Shown one piece after another: positions 8,499-17,472 of a DNA stretch of 64,000 nucleotides. The notes under the pieces were generated by a model. That model ran no database searches and was not told the origin of the DNA. It was given only the letters and a program-made list of their open reading frames with translations. The stretch's first letter is position 1. Each line of letters opens with the position of its first letter. A program made the position numbers and the translations under genes. The DNA lies in the NCBI GenBank assembly GCA_050011895.1, contig JBEKIF010000013.1, positions 75,964 to 139,963 of the forward strand. Direction: 5' to 3'. The DNA comes from DATBGO01 sp050011895. GTDB taxonomy: Bacteria; Actinomycetota; Actinomycetes; Streptosporangiales; Streptosporangiaceae.

Positions 8499-10103
8499 AT
8501 GCACAGGGGACCCGGAAGGAACAAGCCGGAAAGCCAGCCAGATCGGCCCACGGCTGTTGAGCGCGCGGCCGCCGCGGTGGCGCTGCTCGCGCTGGCCGGT
8601 GCGCTCGCGCTATTGCTCATCGGCGTGGTCCGTCATTTCGTGGCGGTGATCCTGGCGATGATCGCAATGCTCATCTTCGTGACGGCGGGGTGGTACGCGG
8701 TATCGAGACGCGGCCTGGTCCGCGTCGTCGCGTTCGTCGCGATTGCGGTCGCGGTGGCGGGGTTCATCGCCACGATCGTGTTCGCGGACATCACTGCCGT
8801 TCGGCTAATCGCGGTCATCGTGCTCGCCGCGCTATCTATCGTGGCGGCGCGGCAGGCGCTGAACCGGACCACCAGGGCGCAGCGGGCCGCCTTGCACCGG
8901 CGGCTGAAACCGGCCGCGCGTCCGGCCCACCCGGTTCTGATCATGAACCCGAAGTCGGGTGGCGGGAAGGCCGAGAAGTTCAGGCTGGCGGAGGAATGCT
9001 CGAAACGGGGCATCGAGCCCATCGTGCTCCACCAAGGTGATGACCTGCTGCGGCTGGCTGAGGACGCGATCTCGCGCGGGGCGGACGCGATCGGCATGGC
9101 CGGGGGCGATGGCTCGCAGGCCCTGGTGGCGTCCGTCGCTGCCCGGCGCGGTGTACCGCACGTCTGCGTGCCCGCGGGGACCCGGAACCATTTCGCGCTC
9201 GACCTCGGCCTGGACCGGGACGACGTGGTGGGCGCGCTCCAGGCGTTCAGTGATGGCGTCGAATGCCAGATAGACCTCAGCAGCGTCAACGGGCGGATCT
9301 TCGTGAACAACGCCTCGCTCGGCCTCTACGCGAAGGTCGTCCAATCACCCGACTACCGGGATGCCAAGGTCAAGACCGCCGGAACGATGCTTCCGGAGCT
9401 GCTCGGTCCCGACGCGGTCCCGCTGGACCTGAAATTCCGCGGGCCCGATGGCACCAGCTACCCGACGGCCCAGCTCATCCTCGTCTCAAACGACCCTTAC
9501 CAGCTGGATCAGCCGGGCGGCCGGGGCACGAGGGAGCGGATCGACCTCGGTGTGCTCGGCATCGTCGCGGCCCGGGTAGGCAACGCCTCGGACGCGCGGC
9601 GGTTTGCGGCGCTGCAGGCAGCGGGCCAGCTCCGCCGGTTCCCGGGCTGGATGGAGTGGACCTCGAAGCGGTTCGAGGTTACCTCCGGCGGTCCGGTGGA
9701 GATCGGCATCGACGGTGAGGCGCTGCTGATGGAACCGCCGCTGATCTTCGAGTCCCTTCCTGGCGCGCTACGGGTCCGGCTGCCGCGCACCGGCATCAGG
9801 CCGTCTCCGGCTGCCAGGGCGGTCCAGATTCTTTCGCGCTCGACAATCGCCCAACTCGGGCGGGTCACCGTCGGCCAGCAGCCGGACAAGGCAGCCGGAC
9901 CCGCGGCGGTGAGTCGGCTCCCTGACCCGGATCAGTCAGGACAGCTGGAATCGTCGCCGGCGGACGCCGGCCCGCCCCGGCAGCTGGACCAGCCCGGCCA
10001 GGCGGAGCCGCAGCCAGCGGGCGCTGAGGATGCCGCTCTCCCTGGTCAGCCGGCAGAGCCGGCGTCGCCGCCCGCGGACCGCGCGCCGGACGGCGGCGCG
10101 TAG
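8499..10103 (+). CDS. Diacylglycerol/lipid kinase family protein with N-terminal membrane helices
   Basis: The ATG at 8499 is chosen because GAGAG lies 7 bases upstream; in-frame TTG (8478) and GTG (8481) precede it. The protein has 534 residues. Three or four membrane helices occupy about residues 20-115 (VALLALAGALALLLIGVV and on). A DAGK catalytic domain follows from about 140: VLIMNPKSGGGKAEKF, the nucleotide loop GMAGGDGSQALVASVAA, VPAGTRNHFALDLGL, and a C-terminal lobe with IGIDGEALLMEPPL. The last ~90 residues are Pro/Gln/Ala-rich and probably disordered. Family members phosphorylate lipid hydroxyls with ATP, and GGDGS is the key motif. Fusion to membrane helices suggests a membrane substrate. 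The neighbouring divergent PAP2 phosphatase may oppose it. Confidence 0.87.
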   Translation: MHRGPGRNKPESQPDRPTAVERAAAAVALLALAGALALLLIGVVRHFVAVILAMIAMLIFVTAGWYAVSRRGLVRVVAFVAIAVAVAGFIATIVFADITAVRLIAVIVLAALSIVAARQALNRTTRAQRAALHRRLKPAARPAHPVLIMNPKSGGGKAEKFRLAEECSKRGIEPIVLHQGDDLLRLAEDAISRGADAIGMAGGDGSQALVASVAARRGVPHVCVPAGTRNHFALDLGLDRDDVVGALQAFSDGVECQIDLSSVNGRIFVNNASLGLYAKVVQSPDYRDAKVKTAGTMLPELLGPDAVPLDLKFRGPDGTSYPTAQLILVSNDPYQLDQPGGRGTRERIDLGVLGIVAARVGNASDARRFAALQAAGQLRRFPGWMEWTSKRFEVTSGGPVEIGIDGEALLMEPPLIFESLPGALRVRLPRTGIRPSPAARAVQILSRSTIAQLGRVTVGQQPDKAAGPAAVSRLPDPDQSGQLESSPADAGPPRQLDQPGQAEPQPAGAEDAALPGQPAEPASPPADRAPDGGA

Positions 10104-10133
10104 CGGTCCCGGATTACCCCGACCGGCGGTCGG

Positions 10134-10409
10134 CTAGGCGCGCTGGCTGGTCGTGGCGCCGTCCTGCCAGGCGCTGGTACCCGCCGCGGTCGCGGCCTTG
10201 GCCTGCTCCCACTTCAGCCTGGCCAGCTCGCTCGGCGGTGCGTCCATCTGCTTGACCCACTTGCGGGTCGCGGCGATCACCGTTGAACTGCAGATCGTCA
10301 GCCCGATCAGGCCCAGAACCCAGCCCGCCCCGATCAGCGCCGCCCCGAGGATCAGCGATCCCGACCTCAGCTGGAACGTCGTGCCGGATGACTCTGTGCT
10401 GCTACTCAT
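10134..10409 (-). CDS. Small single-pass membrane protein, unknown function
   Basis: The protein has 91 residues. The ATG at 10409 has an excellent site, AAGGAAGG, 4 bases upstream. A hydrophobic stretch at about 17-43 (GSLILGAALIGAGWVLGLIGLTICSST in outline) is followed by a basic, then Ala-rich cytoplasmic-type tail containing KWVKQMDAPPSELARLKWEQ. I do not recognise a named family. The recurrent palindrome copy at 10469 lies 60 bp upstream, suggesting co-regulation with the neighbouring stress genes. Confidence 0.75.
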   Translation of the reverse strand: MSSSTESSGTTFQLRSGSLILGAALIGAGWVLGLIGLTICSSTVIAATRKWVKQMDAPPSELARLKWEQAKAATAAGTSAWQDGATTSQRA

Positions 10410-10468
10410 GTCACCTTCCTTGATCTCGCGATTGCTCGTACTGTCGCCCGCGGCGGGGAGACCGACAC

Positions 10469-10483
10469 CATCCGCGCGGGGTG
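10469..10483. promoter_or_regulatory. Recurrent palindrome CATCCG-N3-GGGGTG (motif copy 2)
   Basis: CATCCG-CGC-GGGGTG, followed by ATT. It lies between the divergent small membrane protein gene (start 10409) and the GH15 gene (start 10683). The gap 10410-10682 otherwise contains a run of short GCGGCG/GGCGGT near-repeats at 10545-10600. Confidence 0.5.
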
Positions 10484-10682
10484 ATTGGGCCAGCAGCGCC
10501 GATGGCGCATCGGTGCGGCAACAGCGGTGCGGCGGGGGCGGCCTGGGTGCGGGCGGCGCGGACGGCGGCGTTCACCGGCGCGGACGGCGGTGTTCACCCG
10601 GCGAGGAGGGTGCGCTGGCTGAGCCAGCCCGGACAGGGTCGAAAGGTGACCGAACATGAGGGCAGTCACAAGGAGGAGAAAC

Positions 10683-12548
10683 ATGGCCCGCTATCCCAAC
10701 ATCAGCGACCACGGCCTGATCGGCGACCTGCAGACCGCTGCGCTGGTGACCGACGACGGCACGGTGGACTGGTTCTGCAGCCCCAGGTTCGACTCGCCGA
10801 GCATCTTCGCCTCGCTGCTCGACGCCGACAAAGGCGGTCATTTCCGGATCGCGCCCGACCGGGAATGTGCCACCAAGCAGCTGTATTTCCCGGAGACCGC
10901 GATCCTGATCACCAGGTTCATGACCCCGGACGGCGTCGGTGAGGTGCACGACTTCATGCCGATCGTGATGGGGAAGGCCACCGACAGGCACCGGCTGGTC
11001 CGCCAGCTGCGGGTAGCCAGGGGCACGATGCGGTTCCAGATGGACCTGCAGCCGAGGTTCGACTACGGGCGGGCCCAGCACACCATCGACGTCACCGAGA
11101 ACGGCGCGGTGTTCCGGGCCGGTGACGGTCAGGAGCTCACCCTGCACACGATCGGCAAGCGCGGCCCAGGCAAGGATGACCAGACCAGGCTGAAGCGGCA
11201 CGGCAAGGGCCTGCAGGCGTCCTGGACGCTGCACGAGGGCGAGACCACCGGCGTGGTGATCGAGACGATGGGCGGCCAGCCCCAGCGGCTGCCGCCTGCT
11301 GAGCTGGCCCGGCTGGCCGACGACACCGCCGCCGCCTGGCGGTTGTGGCTGAAGCGCTCGACCTACACCGGCCGGTGGCGGGAGATGGTCACCCGGTCCG
11401 CGATGACCCTGAAGCTGCTGACCTACGCGCCGACCGGGGCGCCGATCGCCGCGGCCACGATGGGCCTGCCCGAGCAGGTCGGCGGTGAGCGCAACTGGGA
11501 CTATCGCTACACCTGGATCAGGGACGCCTCGTTCTCCATCTACGCCCTGCTCGGGCTCGGCTACCAGGAAGAGGCCGCGGCGTTCGGTTTCTGGATGCGG
11601 GAGCGGGCCACCGAGCAGGCGGGCAACGGCTCGGGGCCGCTGAAGATCATGTACCGGGTGGACGGCTCGTCCGATCTCACCGAGGAGACCCTCGACCACC
11701 TGGAGGGCTGGCGCGGCTCACGGCCGATCAGGCTCGGCAACGGCGCGGCCGACCAGCTCCAGCTCGACATCTACGGCGAGGCGCTCGACGCGATGTTCCT
11801 GGCCGACAGCAACGGCCTGCAGATGGCGCACCAGGGCTGGCTGGCGATCAGGGACATGATCGAGTGGCTCTGCGAGCACTGGGACCAGCCCGACGAGGGC
11901 ATCTGGGAAACCCGCGGCGGCCGCAAGGACTTCACCTACGGCAGGTTCCAGTGCTGGGTGGCCATGGACCGGGCGATCCGGCTGGCCGGGCGCCACGGCC
12001 GGCCTGCCGACGTCAACCGGTGGACCACCGAGCGGGACCTGATCTACGAGCAGATCATGAAGCGCGGCTGGAACCCGAAGGTCGGCGGCTTCACCCAGCA
12101 TTACCAGACCGACGTGCTCGACTCCTCGCTGCTGCTGATGCCGCTGATGGGCTTCGTGGCGCCCCGAGACCCGATGTGGCTATCCACGCTCGATGCGATG
12201 AACCGGGAGCTGGTCTCCGACAGCCTCGTGTACCGGTACAACCCGGGCGCCTCGCCCGACGGGCTCCGGGGGAGCGAGGGCACCTTCTCGCTCTGCACGT
12301 TCTGGTACGTCGACGCGCTGGCCAGGGCGGGACGGCTGGAGGAGGCGGGCCTGGTCTTCGAGAAGATGCACACCTACGCCAACCACCTCGGGCTGTACTC
12401 GGAGGAGATCAGCCAGACCGGCGAGCAGCTGGGCAACTTCCCGCAGGCGTTCAGCCACCTGTCGCTGATCAACGCCGCGATCAACCTCGACTACCAGATG
12501 GACCACGGCGCCGGCTCGGTCGAACAGGTGCTGTCCCAGGGGCGCTAG
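10683..12548 (+). CDS. Glycoside hydrolase family 15 protein (trehalase/glucoamylase-like), copy 1
   Basis: The ATG at 10683 lies 4 bases after AGGAGGAG, which rules out the upstream frame extension. The protein has 621 residues. An N-terminal beta domain carries DHGLIGDLQTAALV and GTVDWFCSPRFDSPSIF, as in actinobacterial trehalase-like GH15 proteins. The (alpha/alpha)6 barrel has NWDYRYTWIRDASF, GIWETRGGRKDFTYGRF (E is the usual general acid) and LYSEEISQTGEQLGNFPQAF (E is the usual general base). Both catalytic glutamates appear present. Relatives hydrolyse trehalose in mycobacteria or alpha-glucans; there is no signal peptide, so the substrate is cytoplasmic (trehalose or maltodextrin, inferred). 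A second GH15 gene lies 800 bp downstream. Confidence 0.9.
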   Translation: MARYPNISDHGLIGDLQTAALVTDDGTVDWFCSPRFDSPSIFASLLDADKGGHFRIAPDRECATKQLYFPETAILITRFMTPDGVGEVHDFMPIVMGKATDRHRLVRQLRVARGTMRFQMDLQPRFDYGRAQHTIDVTENGAVFRAGDGQELTLHTIGKRGPGKDDQTRLKRHGKGLQASWTLHEGETTGVVIETMGGQPQRLPPAELARLADDTAAAWRLWLKRSTYTGRWREMVTRSAMTLKLLTYAPTGAPIAAATMGLPEQVGGERNWDYRYTWIRDASFSIYALLGLGYQEEAAAFGFWMRERATEQAGNGSGPLKIMYRVDGSSDLTEETLDHLEGWRGSRPIRLGNGAADQLQLDIYGEALDAMFLADSNGLQMAHQGWLAIRDMIEWLCEHWDQPDEGIWETRGGRKDFTYGRFQCWVAMDRAIRLAGRHGRPADVNRWTTERDLIYEQIMKRGWNPKVGGFTQHYQTDVLDSSLLLMPLMGFVAPRDPMWLSTLDAMNRELVSDSLVYRYNPGASPDGLRGSEGTFSLCTFWYVDALARAGRLEEAGLVFEKMHTYANHLGLYSEEISQTGEQLGNFPQAFSHLSLINAAINLDYQMDHGAGSVEQVLSQGR

Positions 12549-12557
12549 GCGGCCGTT

Positions 12558-12572
12558 CACCCGGGCCGGGTG
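12558..12572. promoter_or_regulatory. Recurrent palindrome CACCCG-N3-CGGGTG (motif copy 3, perfect)
   Basis: CACCCG-GGC-CGGGTG, extended to TCACCCG...CGGGTGA with perfect symmetry. It lies in the 107-bp gap between the first GH15 gene and the DUF1269 gene, 83 bp before the latter's start. Confidence 0.55.
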
Positions 12573-12655
12573 ATGCCGCGGCCGCCCAGAGCGCCGATCG
12601 TGCTGTCTGCCAGGAGCTGGCGGGCCCGGCCCGCCGCAGTATGAGCGGAGATGTG

Positions 12656-13147
12656 ATGGCGGCCCTGACGGTTTGGAAATTCAGCTCGCCGGCGGGCGCC
12701 GACGAGGCGCTTGACACCCTCGGCAGGCTGCAGAACCAGCAGCTCGTCCGGGTGCATGACGCGGCCGTGGTGAGCTGGCCAGCGGGCGCGAGTAAGCCGG
12801 CCACTCACGAGATGCACAGCGCGAAGGGCGCGGGAGCGCTCGGCGGCGGGTTCTGGGGGCTGCTGTTCGGGCTCATCTTCTTCGTCCCGCTCCTCGGGCT
12901 CGCGATCGGCGCGGCGAGCGGGGCAATTCTCGGGTCGATGAAGGACGTCGGCATCAGCGAGACGTTCATCTCCGAGGTACGCGACAAGGTGACCCCGGGG
13001 ACGTCCGCGCTGTTCGCCTTCACCTCGGACGCTGTTCCCGACCGGGTGGCCGAGGCATTCAGCCAGACGCGTCCGGAGCTGATCAGGACCAGCCTGTCGG
13101 CCGATCAGGAAGCCAAGCTGCGCGAGGTATTCAGCCAGGAAGGCTGA
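12656..13147 (+). CDS. DUF1269 family membrane protein
   Basis: The ATG at 12656 is preceded by GGAG at 5 bases; an in-frame ATG at 12641 also exists. The protein has 163 residues. A soluble N-terminal half (ALTVWKFSSPAGADEALDTL, VVSWPAG) leads to a glycine-rich hydrophobic segment (GALGGGFWGLLFGLIFFVPL and LAIGAASGAILGSM), then ISETFISEVRDKVTPGTSALFAF and RTSLSADQEAKLREVF. This is the standard DUF1269 order. The function is unknown; homologues are common in stress-induced actinobacterial clusters. A perfect copy of the recurrent palindrome lies upstream. Confidence 0.88.
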   Translation: MAALTVWKFSSPAGADEALDTLGRLQNQQLVRVHDAAVVSWPAGASKPATHEMHSAKGAGALGGGFWGLLFGLIFFVPLLGLAIGAASGAILGSMKDVGISETFISEVRDKVTPGTSALFAFTSDAVPDRVAEAFSQTRPELIRTSLSADQEAKLREVFSQEG

Positions 13148-13157
13148 CGCCGGGGCG

Positions 13158-13241
13158 GCGCCCGCACCTGCGGGGCTGGCGTCCGCACAGGCGGGGCTGG
13201 CGTCCGCACCTGCGGGTCTGGCGCCCTCACCTGCGGGGGGT
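13158..13241 (+). repeat. Four 21-bp tandem repeats in an intergenic gap
   Basis: Units begin at 13158, 13179, 13200 and 13221 (gcgcccgcacctgcggggctg type). They occupy most of the gap between the DUF1269 gene and the second GH15 gene. The last unit merges with CACCTG-CGG-GGGGTG (13228-13242), a degenerate version of the recurrent palindrome. Confidence 0.75.
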
Positions 13242-13359
13242 GAGGACGGCCCGGCCTGGTCTGGCGCAGACTGCGGAAAGCAGCGAGGATCCGGCAGGCC
13301 ACCGCTGACCGGCCGGGCTCCTGCTCCGCGGCGGCCGCCAGGCTCGGGGAGGCTCGCGA

Positions 13360-15192
13360 ATGTCCCGCATGATCGAGGATTACGCGCTCATCGGCGACCT
13401 TCACACAGCCGCGCTGGTAGCCAGGGATGGCTCGATCGACTGGCTGTGCCTGCCGAGGTTCGACTCGAAGGCGTGCTTCGCGGCGCTGCTCGGCGAGGAC
13501 AGGCACGGGCACTGGCGGATCGCGCCGTCCGAGGCGGGCGCCCGGGTCAGCCGGCGCTACCTGCCGGACACGCTGATCCTCGAGACCGAGTTCGGCACCG
13601 GCTCAGGCGAGGTCAGGCTCACCGACTGCATGCCGCCCCGCTGCGGCGATCCGGTCCTGGTACGGATGATCGAGGGCGTCAGCGGCAGCGTCGAGGTGCG
13701 GATGACACTCGGGGCGCGGTTCGAGTACGGGTCGGCCCAGCCGAGGATCCAGCGCCGGGACGGCGCGCACTGCATCCTCGCGGGCTCGGAGACGCTCTGG
13801 CTGTTCGGGCCGGTTCAGCTGCGGAGCCGGCGGGGCGTCGCGGTGGCCGAATTCTCGGTCAGCGAGGGCGACCAGGTGCCGCTGGCCGCCGTCTGGCGGT
13901 CAGCGCGGGTGACCGCGCCCGCGGCGCCGTTTGTCCCCGCCGTGCTCGAGCAGGCCGAGCGGTGGTGGACCCGGTGGGTCGGCGGCCTCGACTGCGGCGG
14001 GGAATGGCGCGAAGCGGTGACCCGCTCGCTGATCACCGTCAAGGCGCTGACGTTCGCCCCGACCGGCGGCGTGGTCGCGGCGCCCACGTCCTCGCTGCCC
14101 CAGCAGGCGTCGGGTGCCCGCAACTGGGACTACCGGTACTGCTGGCTGCGGGACGCGGCCGCTGCCCTGCCGGTGCTGCTGAGCAGCGGGGCGCTCGGCG
14201 AGGCGAGCGCGCTGCTGCGGTTCGTCACGAACGCGTCCGCCGGGCTGCCGTCGCAGGTGCAGGGCCTGTACGGGATCGACGGCCGCCGGTGGCTGCCGGA
14301 GATCGAGCTGGACTGGCTGCCCGGTTACGAGGGCGCGCAACCGGTCCGGGCCGGGAATGCCGCCGCCGCCCAGCGGCAGCTCGCCGCCTTCGGCGAGGTC
14401 ATGACGGCGCGGCTGGCCGCCCGGATGGCGGGGATGCCAGGCGCCATCGACCCGTGGGAGCAGGAGGAGGTGCTCGGCTTCCTCGAGGCCGCCTGGCGTG
14501 AGCCTGATCCGGGAAACTGGGAAGTACGCGGCCCGCCGCGGCAGTTCGTCTACTCCAAGGTCATGGTCTGGGCGGCCGCTGACGCGGCGGTCAAGATGAT
14601 CGAGCGGTTCGGCGATGCCGGGCCCGCCGACCGATGGCGCAGGCTGCGCGCCGAGGTGCGCTCCGACGTGCTGGAGCAGGGCTATGACGCCAGCGGTGAG
14701 ACGTTCGTTCAGCACTATTCGGGAACCCGCGTCGACGCCAGCCTGCTGCGCCTGGCCCAGCTCGGTTTCCTGCCGCCGAGCGATCAGCGGATGACCGGCA
14801 CGGTCGCGGCGATCGCGCGGCAGCTGGACCGGGGCGGGGTTCTGCTGCGTTACCAGCAGGACCCGGCGGACAGCCTGGACGGCCTCCCGCCCGGTGCCGG
14901 CGGTTACGTCCCTGCCACCTTCTGGCTGGCGCAGTGTTACGCCCAGATGGGCCGGGCGGGCGAGGCCCGCCGGGCTTTCGCTGGCGGCCTTGAGCTGCGC
15001 AACGATGTGGGCCTGCTGCCGGAAGAGTATGACCCGCTGCGCAGGCGGTTCGCCGGGAACTTCCCGCTGACCGCCAGCCACGCCGCGGCCGCCGCGACCG
15101 CCGCGGCGCTGGATTCGATGGACTCCACGGCCGGCGCGGCTAGGTTCACCCGCGCCGGGCGACGCGCTCGTCTTCCCACTTGGACACCGTGA
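13360..15192 (+). CDS. Glycoside hydrolase family 15 protein, copy 2 (divergent paralogue)
   Basis: The protein has 610 residues. The ATG at 13360 has GGGGAGG 7 bases upstream. It shares the architecture of the GH15 at 10683: MIEDYALIGDLHTAALVARDGS, IDWLCLPRFDSKACF, NWDYRYCWLRDAAAALPVLL, GNWEVRGPPRQFVYSKV (general acid E) and LLPEEYDPLRRRFAGNFPL (general base region). The barrel is more Ala-rich and less conserved than copy 1, and the C-terminus has a short basic tail (RFTRAGRRARLPTWTP). The catalytic glutamates appear retained. It may differ in chain-length preference or be a regulatory paralogue. It is cytoplasmic, with no signal peptide. Confidence 0.88.
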   Translation: MSRMIEDYALIGDLHTAALVARDGSIDWLCLPRFDSKACFAALLGEDRHGHWRIAPSEAGARVSRRYLPDTLILETEFGTGSGEVRLTDCMPPRCGDPVLVRMIEGVSGSVEVRMTLGARFEYGSAQPRIQRRDGAHCILAGSETLWLFGPVQLRSRRGVAVAEFSVSEGDQVPLAAVWRSARVTAPAAPFVPAVLEQAERWWTRWVGGLDCGGEWREAVTRSLITVKALTFAPTGGVVAAPTSSLPQQASGARNWDYRYCWLRDAAAALPVLLSSGALGEASALLRFVTNASAGLPSQVQGLYGIDGRRWLPEIELDWLPGYEGAQPVRAGNAAAAQRQLAAFGEVMTARLAARMAGMPGAIDPWEQEEVLGFLEAAWREPDPGNWEVRGPPRQFVYSKVMVWAAADAAVKMIERFGDAGPADRWRRLRAEVRSDVLEQGYDASGETFVQHYSGTRVDASLLRLAQLGFLPPSDQRMTGTVAAIARQLDRGGVLLRYQQDPADSLDGLPPGAGGYVPATFWLAQCYAQMGRAGEARRAFAGGLELRNDVGLLPEEYDPLRRRFAGNFPLTASHAAAAATAAALDSMDSTAGAARFTRAGRRARLPTWTP

Positions 15193-15272
15193 GCACGGGA
15201 CTGCCCTGCGGATCCAGGGCCGGTACCGGGGAGAGCCCGGGTACCGCGGCGCAGGACGGCAGGAGGTGACCA

Positions 15273-16685
15273 TTGACCGGCGCGACAAGCGATCGTGAAC
15301 CCGCTGCGGTGTCGGCCCCGTCGCGCGACGAGCAGACCGAGCTCGAGCAGCTGCGGGCCGAGGTGCGGCGGCTGCGGGCTGAGGTGACCGAGGTCCGCCA
15401 GCCCGGCCCGGCCGCGGGCGCCGGCCAGGGCGACGGCGACGGGACGGCCGGGCGCAAGCGGCAGGTCAGCTGGCGGTCTCCGGTGTCCGCCGTGCTCATC
15501 GTGGTGGGCTGCGTGCTCGCGCCACTCGCGGTGCTGGCGGTCTGGGCCGCCAACCAGGTCTCCAATACCAGCAGATATGTGGCAAACGTGGCGCCGCTTA
15601 TTCACCAGCCCGCGATCCAGGGGGCACTGACCGACAAGATCACGCCGCAGATCACCGGCAGGCTGAACGTGCAGGGCCTCACCAATCAGGTGGCGACCGA
15701 GCTGGGCAGCCGCGGCCTGCCCAGGGTCGCCACCCTGTTGCACAGCTTCTCCGGCTCGATCGCCAGCAGCGTGGCGGGTCTGGTGCACAGCACGGTCGCC
15801 AAGATCGTGGCCAGCCCGGCGGCGGCCAGGATCTGGACGCAGGCCAACCAGGTGGCGCACGCCGAGGTCGTCAAGGCGCTATCCGGGCAGGGAAACGGTG
15901 CCATCAAGCTGAGCAACGGCAACGTCACGCTCGGTCTCGGTCCGTTCATTAACGCCGTCAAGCAAAATCTGAGCGCCCACGGGCTCACCGTCGCGCAGAA
16001 GATCCCGACGATCAATCCGACGTTCACGCTGTTCTCGTCGAAGTACCTGGTGAAGGCCCAGTCGGGTTACCGGCTCATCAACGACCTCAAGATCGCGCTG
16101 CCCCTGCTCGCGATCGCCGCGCTCGCCGCGGGCATCTACATCGCCAAGGGTCACCGGCGCGCCCTGATCGGGGCCGGGCTCGGCCTGGCGGGCTCGATGG
16201 TCGTCCTGGCCATCGGGCTGGCGATCGGCCGGGCCATCTATCTGAACAGCGTTCCGAACGCCACCCTGCCGTCGGATGCCGCCGCGGCGCTGTTCGACAC
16301 GCTTGTCAGGTTCATCAAGGACGGCCTGCGAGCGCTGCTGGTTCTGGGGCTGCTGGTGGCGGCCGGCGGGTTCTTCATGGGGCCCTCGGCCACCGCCGTG
16401 CGCACCCGCCGCGCCCTGAAGGATGGCCTCGGCTGGCTCAGGGCGCGTGGCGAGCGGGCCGGCGTGCCGGCCGGCCCGGTGGGCACCTGGACATACGGGC
16501 ACCGCACGCTGCTGCGGATCAGCGCGGTGGCCCTGGTGGTGCTGATCTTCATCTTCTGGGGCCAGCCGACCGGCCTGGTGGTGCTGGTGCTCGCCCTGGT
16601 GCTGCTCGCGGTGCTCGGGCTGATCGAGCTCATCGGGAGGCCGCCGGCCCCGCGGCTGGCCTCAGGACCCGGGCCGCAGGACTAG
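15273..16685 (+). CDS. Multi-pass membrane protein with coiled-coil N-terminus, unknown function
   Basis: The start is a TTG at 15273, fixed by an outstanding AGGAGGTG 4 bases upstream. The protein has 470 residues. Residues ~18-45 are a charged coiled coil (DEQTELEQLRAEVRRLRAEV). A membrane helix (VSAVLIVVGCVLAPLAVLAV) leads to a large outside domain of about 200 residues, with NTSRYVANVAPLIHQPAIQ and TDKITPQITGRLNVQGLTNQ, followed by about three more helices (to residue ~370) and two close to the C-terminus. This layout occurs in actinobacterial integral membrane proteins without assigned function. The gene abuts the GAP-family gene (6 bp gap), so they are probably co-transcribed. Confidence 0.82.
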   Translation: MTGATSDREPAAVSAPSRDEQTELEQLRAEVRRLRAEVTEVRQPGPAAGAGQGDGDGTAGRKRQVSWRSPVSAVLIVVGCVLAPLAVLAVWAANQVSNTSRYVANVAPLIHQPAIQGALTDKITPQITGRLNVQGLTNQVATELGSRGLPRVATLLHSFSGSIASSVAGLVHSTVAKIVASPAAARIWTQANQVAHAEVVKALSGQGNGAIKLSNGNVTLGLGPFINAVKQNLSAHGLTVAQKIPTINPTFTLFSSKYLVKAQSGYRLINDLKIALPLLAIAALAAGIYIAKGHRRALIGAGLGLAGSMVVLAIGLAIGRAIYLNSVPNATLPSDAAAALFDTLVRFIKDGLRALLVLGLLVAAGGFFMGPSATAVRTRRALKDGLGWLRARGERAGVPAGPVGTWTYGHRTLLRISAVALVVLIFIFWGQPTGLVVLVLALVLLAVLGLIELIGRPPAPRLASGPGPQD

Positions 16686-16691
16686 GCCCGC

Positions 16692-17357
16692 TTGCTAGCC
16701 CAGGCCGCGGGGTTCGCGGTACTCGCCGCCCTGTCGCCGACGGCGCTACTGGTGGTGGCGCTCTTCCTCGGTTCGGCCAGCCCGAGGCGGGCCGCGCTGC
16801 TCTACCTGGCTGGCGCGCTGGTGATGAGCACGACCATGGCGGTCGTCGCCATGGTCGTGCTGCGAGCGGGCCATTTCGAGCTGCCGAGCCATCACCAGAC
16901 ACGGTACGGCCTGCGGCTCGGCCTGGGCCTGCTGAGCCTGGTCATCGCGGCCGTGGTGGTCCGCCGCAAGCCCAAGCCGCCCGATCCGGACAAACCACAG
17001 CGGGGATTCATCTCGCGCCTGGTGGCCAGCCCCGCGCCGGTTAGCGCGTTCGCGGCCGGCATCCTGATATTCACCCCGTCGGTGACCTTTATCGCCGCGG
17101 TGCAGGTCGTCGCGACGGCGCAGACGAGCCTGGCCTTCGACATCCTCGCGCTGGCGCTGATCGTAGTCCTCGACGTTATGTTCGTCTGGCTACCTTTTGT
17201 CTGCTATCTGGTCGCGCCCGATGCGACCACGCGCCGGCTCCGGAGGTTCAACGCCTGGCTGCGCGCCCGCGGGCACCTGCTCCTGGCCGGCGGCCTTATC
17301 CTGGCCGGCCTGCTGCTGACCCTCGACGGCGCGCTCGGCCTCACGGGCGTCGTGTAG
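16692..17357 (+). CDS. GAP/Sap family membrane transporter-like protein
   Basis: The protein has 221 residues, starting at a TTG (16692) 6 bp after the preceding stop; no clear ribosome site is visible, so translational coupling is likely. There are six hydrophobic segments: AGFAVLAALSPTALLVVALFL, a helix at ~35-60, one at ~75-90, PVSAFAAGILIFTPSVTFIA, ILALALIVVLDVMFVWLPFV and LLLAGGLILAGLLLTLDGAL. Residues SPTALLVV and SPRRAALLYLAGA fit the GAP (Sap, sulfolipid-1-addressing) family, which is LysE-like. Mycobacterial relatives help move glycolipids. The substrate here is unknown. Confidence 0.8.
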   Translation: MLAQAAGFAVLAALSPTALLVVALFLGSASPRRAALLYLAGALVMSTTMAVVAMVVLRAGHFELPSHHQTRYGLRLGLGLLSLVIAAVVVRRKPKPPDPDKPQRGFISRLVASPAPVSAFAAGILIFTPSVTFIAAVQVVATAQTSLAFDILALALIVVLDVMFVWLPFVCYLVAPDATTRRLRRFNAWLRARGHLLLAGGLILAGLLLTLDGALGLTGVV

Positions 17358-17407
17358 GGCGGACAGGGATCGCCCGCCGGGCGCGGGCTGAGGCTCGGGC
17401 GCGGAGA

Positions 17408-17434
17408 ACCCCGCCCCCTTAGCGGGGACGGGGT
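17408..17434. terminator. Bidirectional hairpin between convergent genes
   Basis: An 11-bp stem with one mismatch, ACCCCGCCCCC against GGGGACGGGGT, surrounds a TTAGC loop. It lies 50 bp after the GAP-family stop and 38 bp beyond the stop of the minus-strand DUF7144 gene. Confidence 0.6.
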
Positions 17435-17472
17435 CCTTCGCTTCGCCTGGCGCCTCGCGTGCCGCCGCTAGA

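Noticed and set aside
11864..12655. Long plus-strand N-terminal extension of the DUF1269 protein
   Set aside because: It overlaps GH15 in another frame; a ribosome site fixes the real start at 12656.
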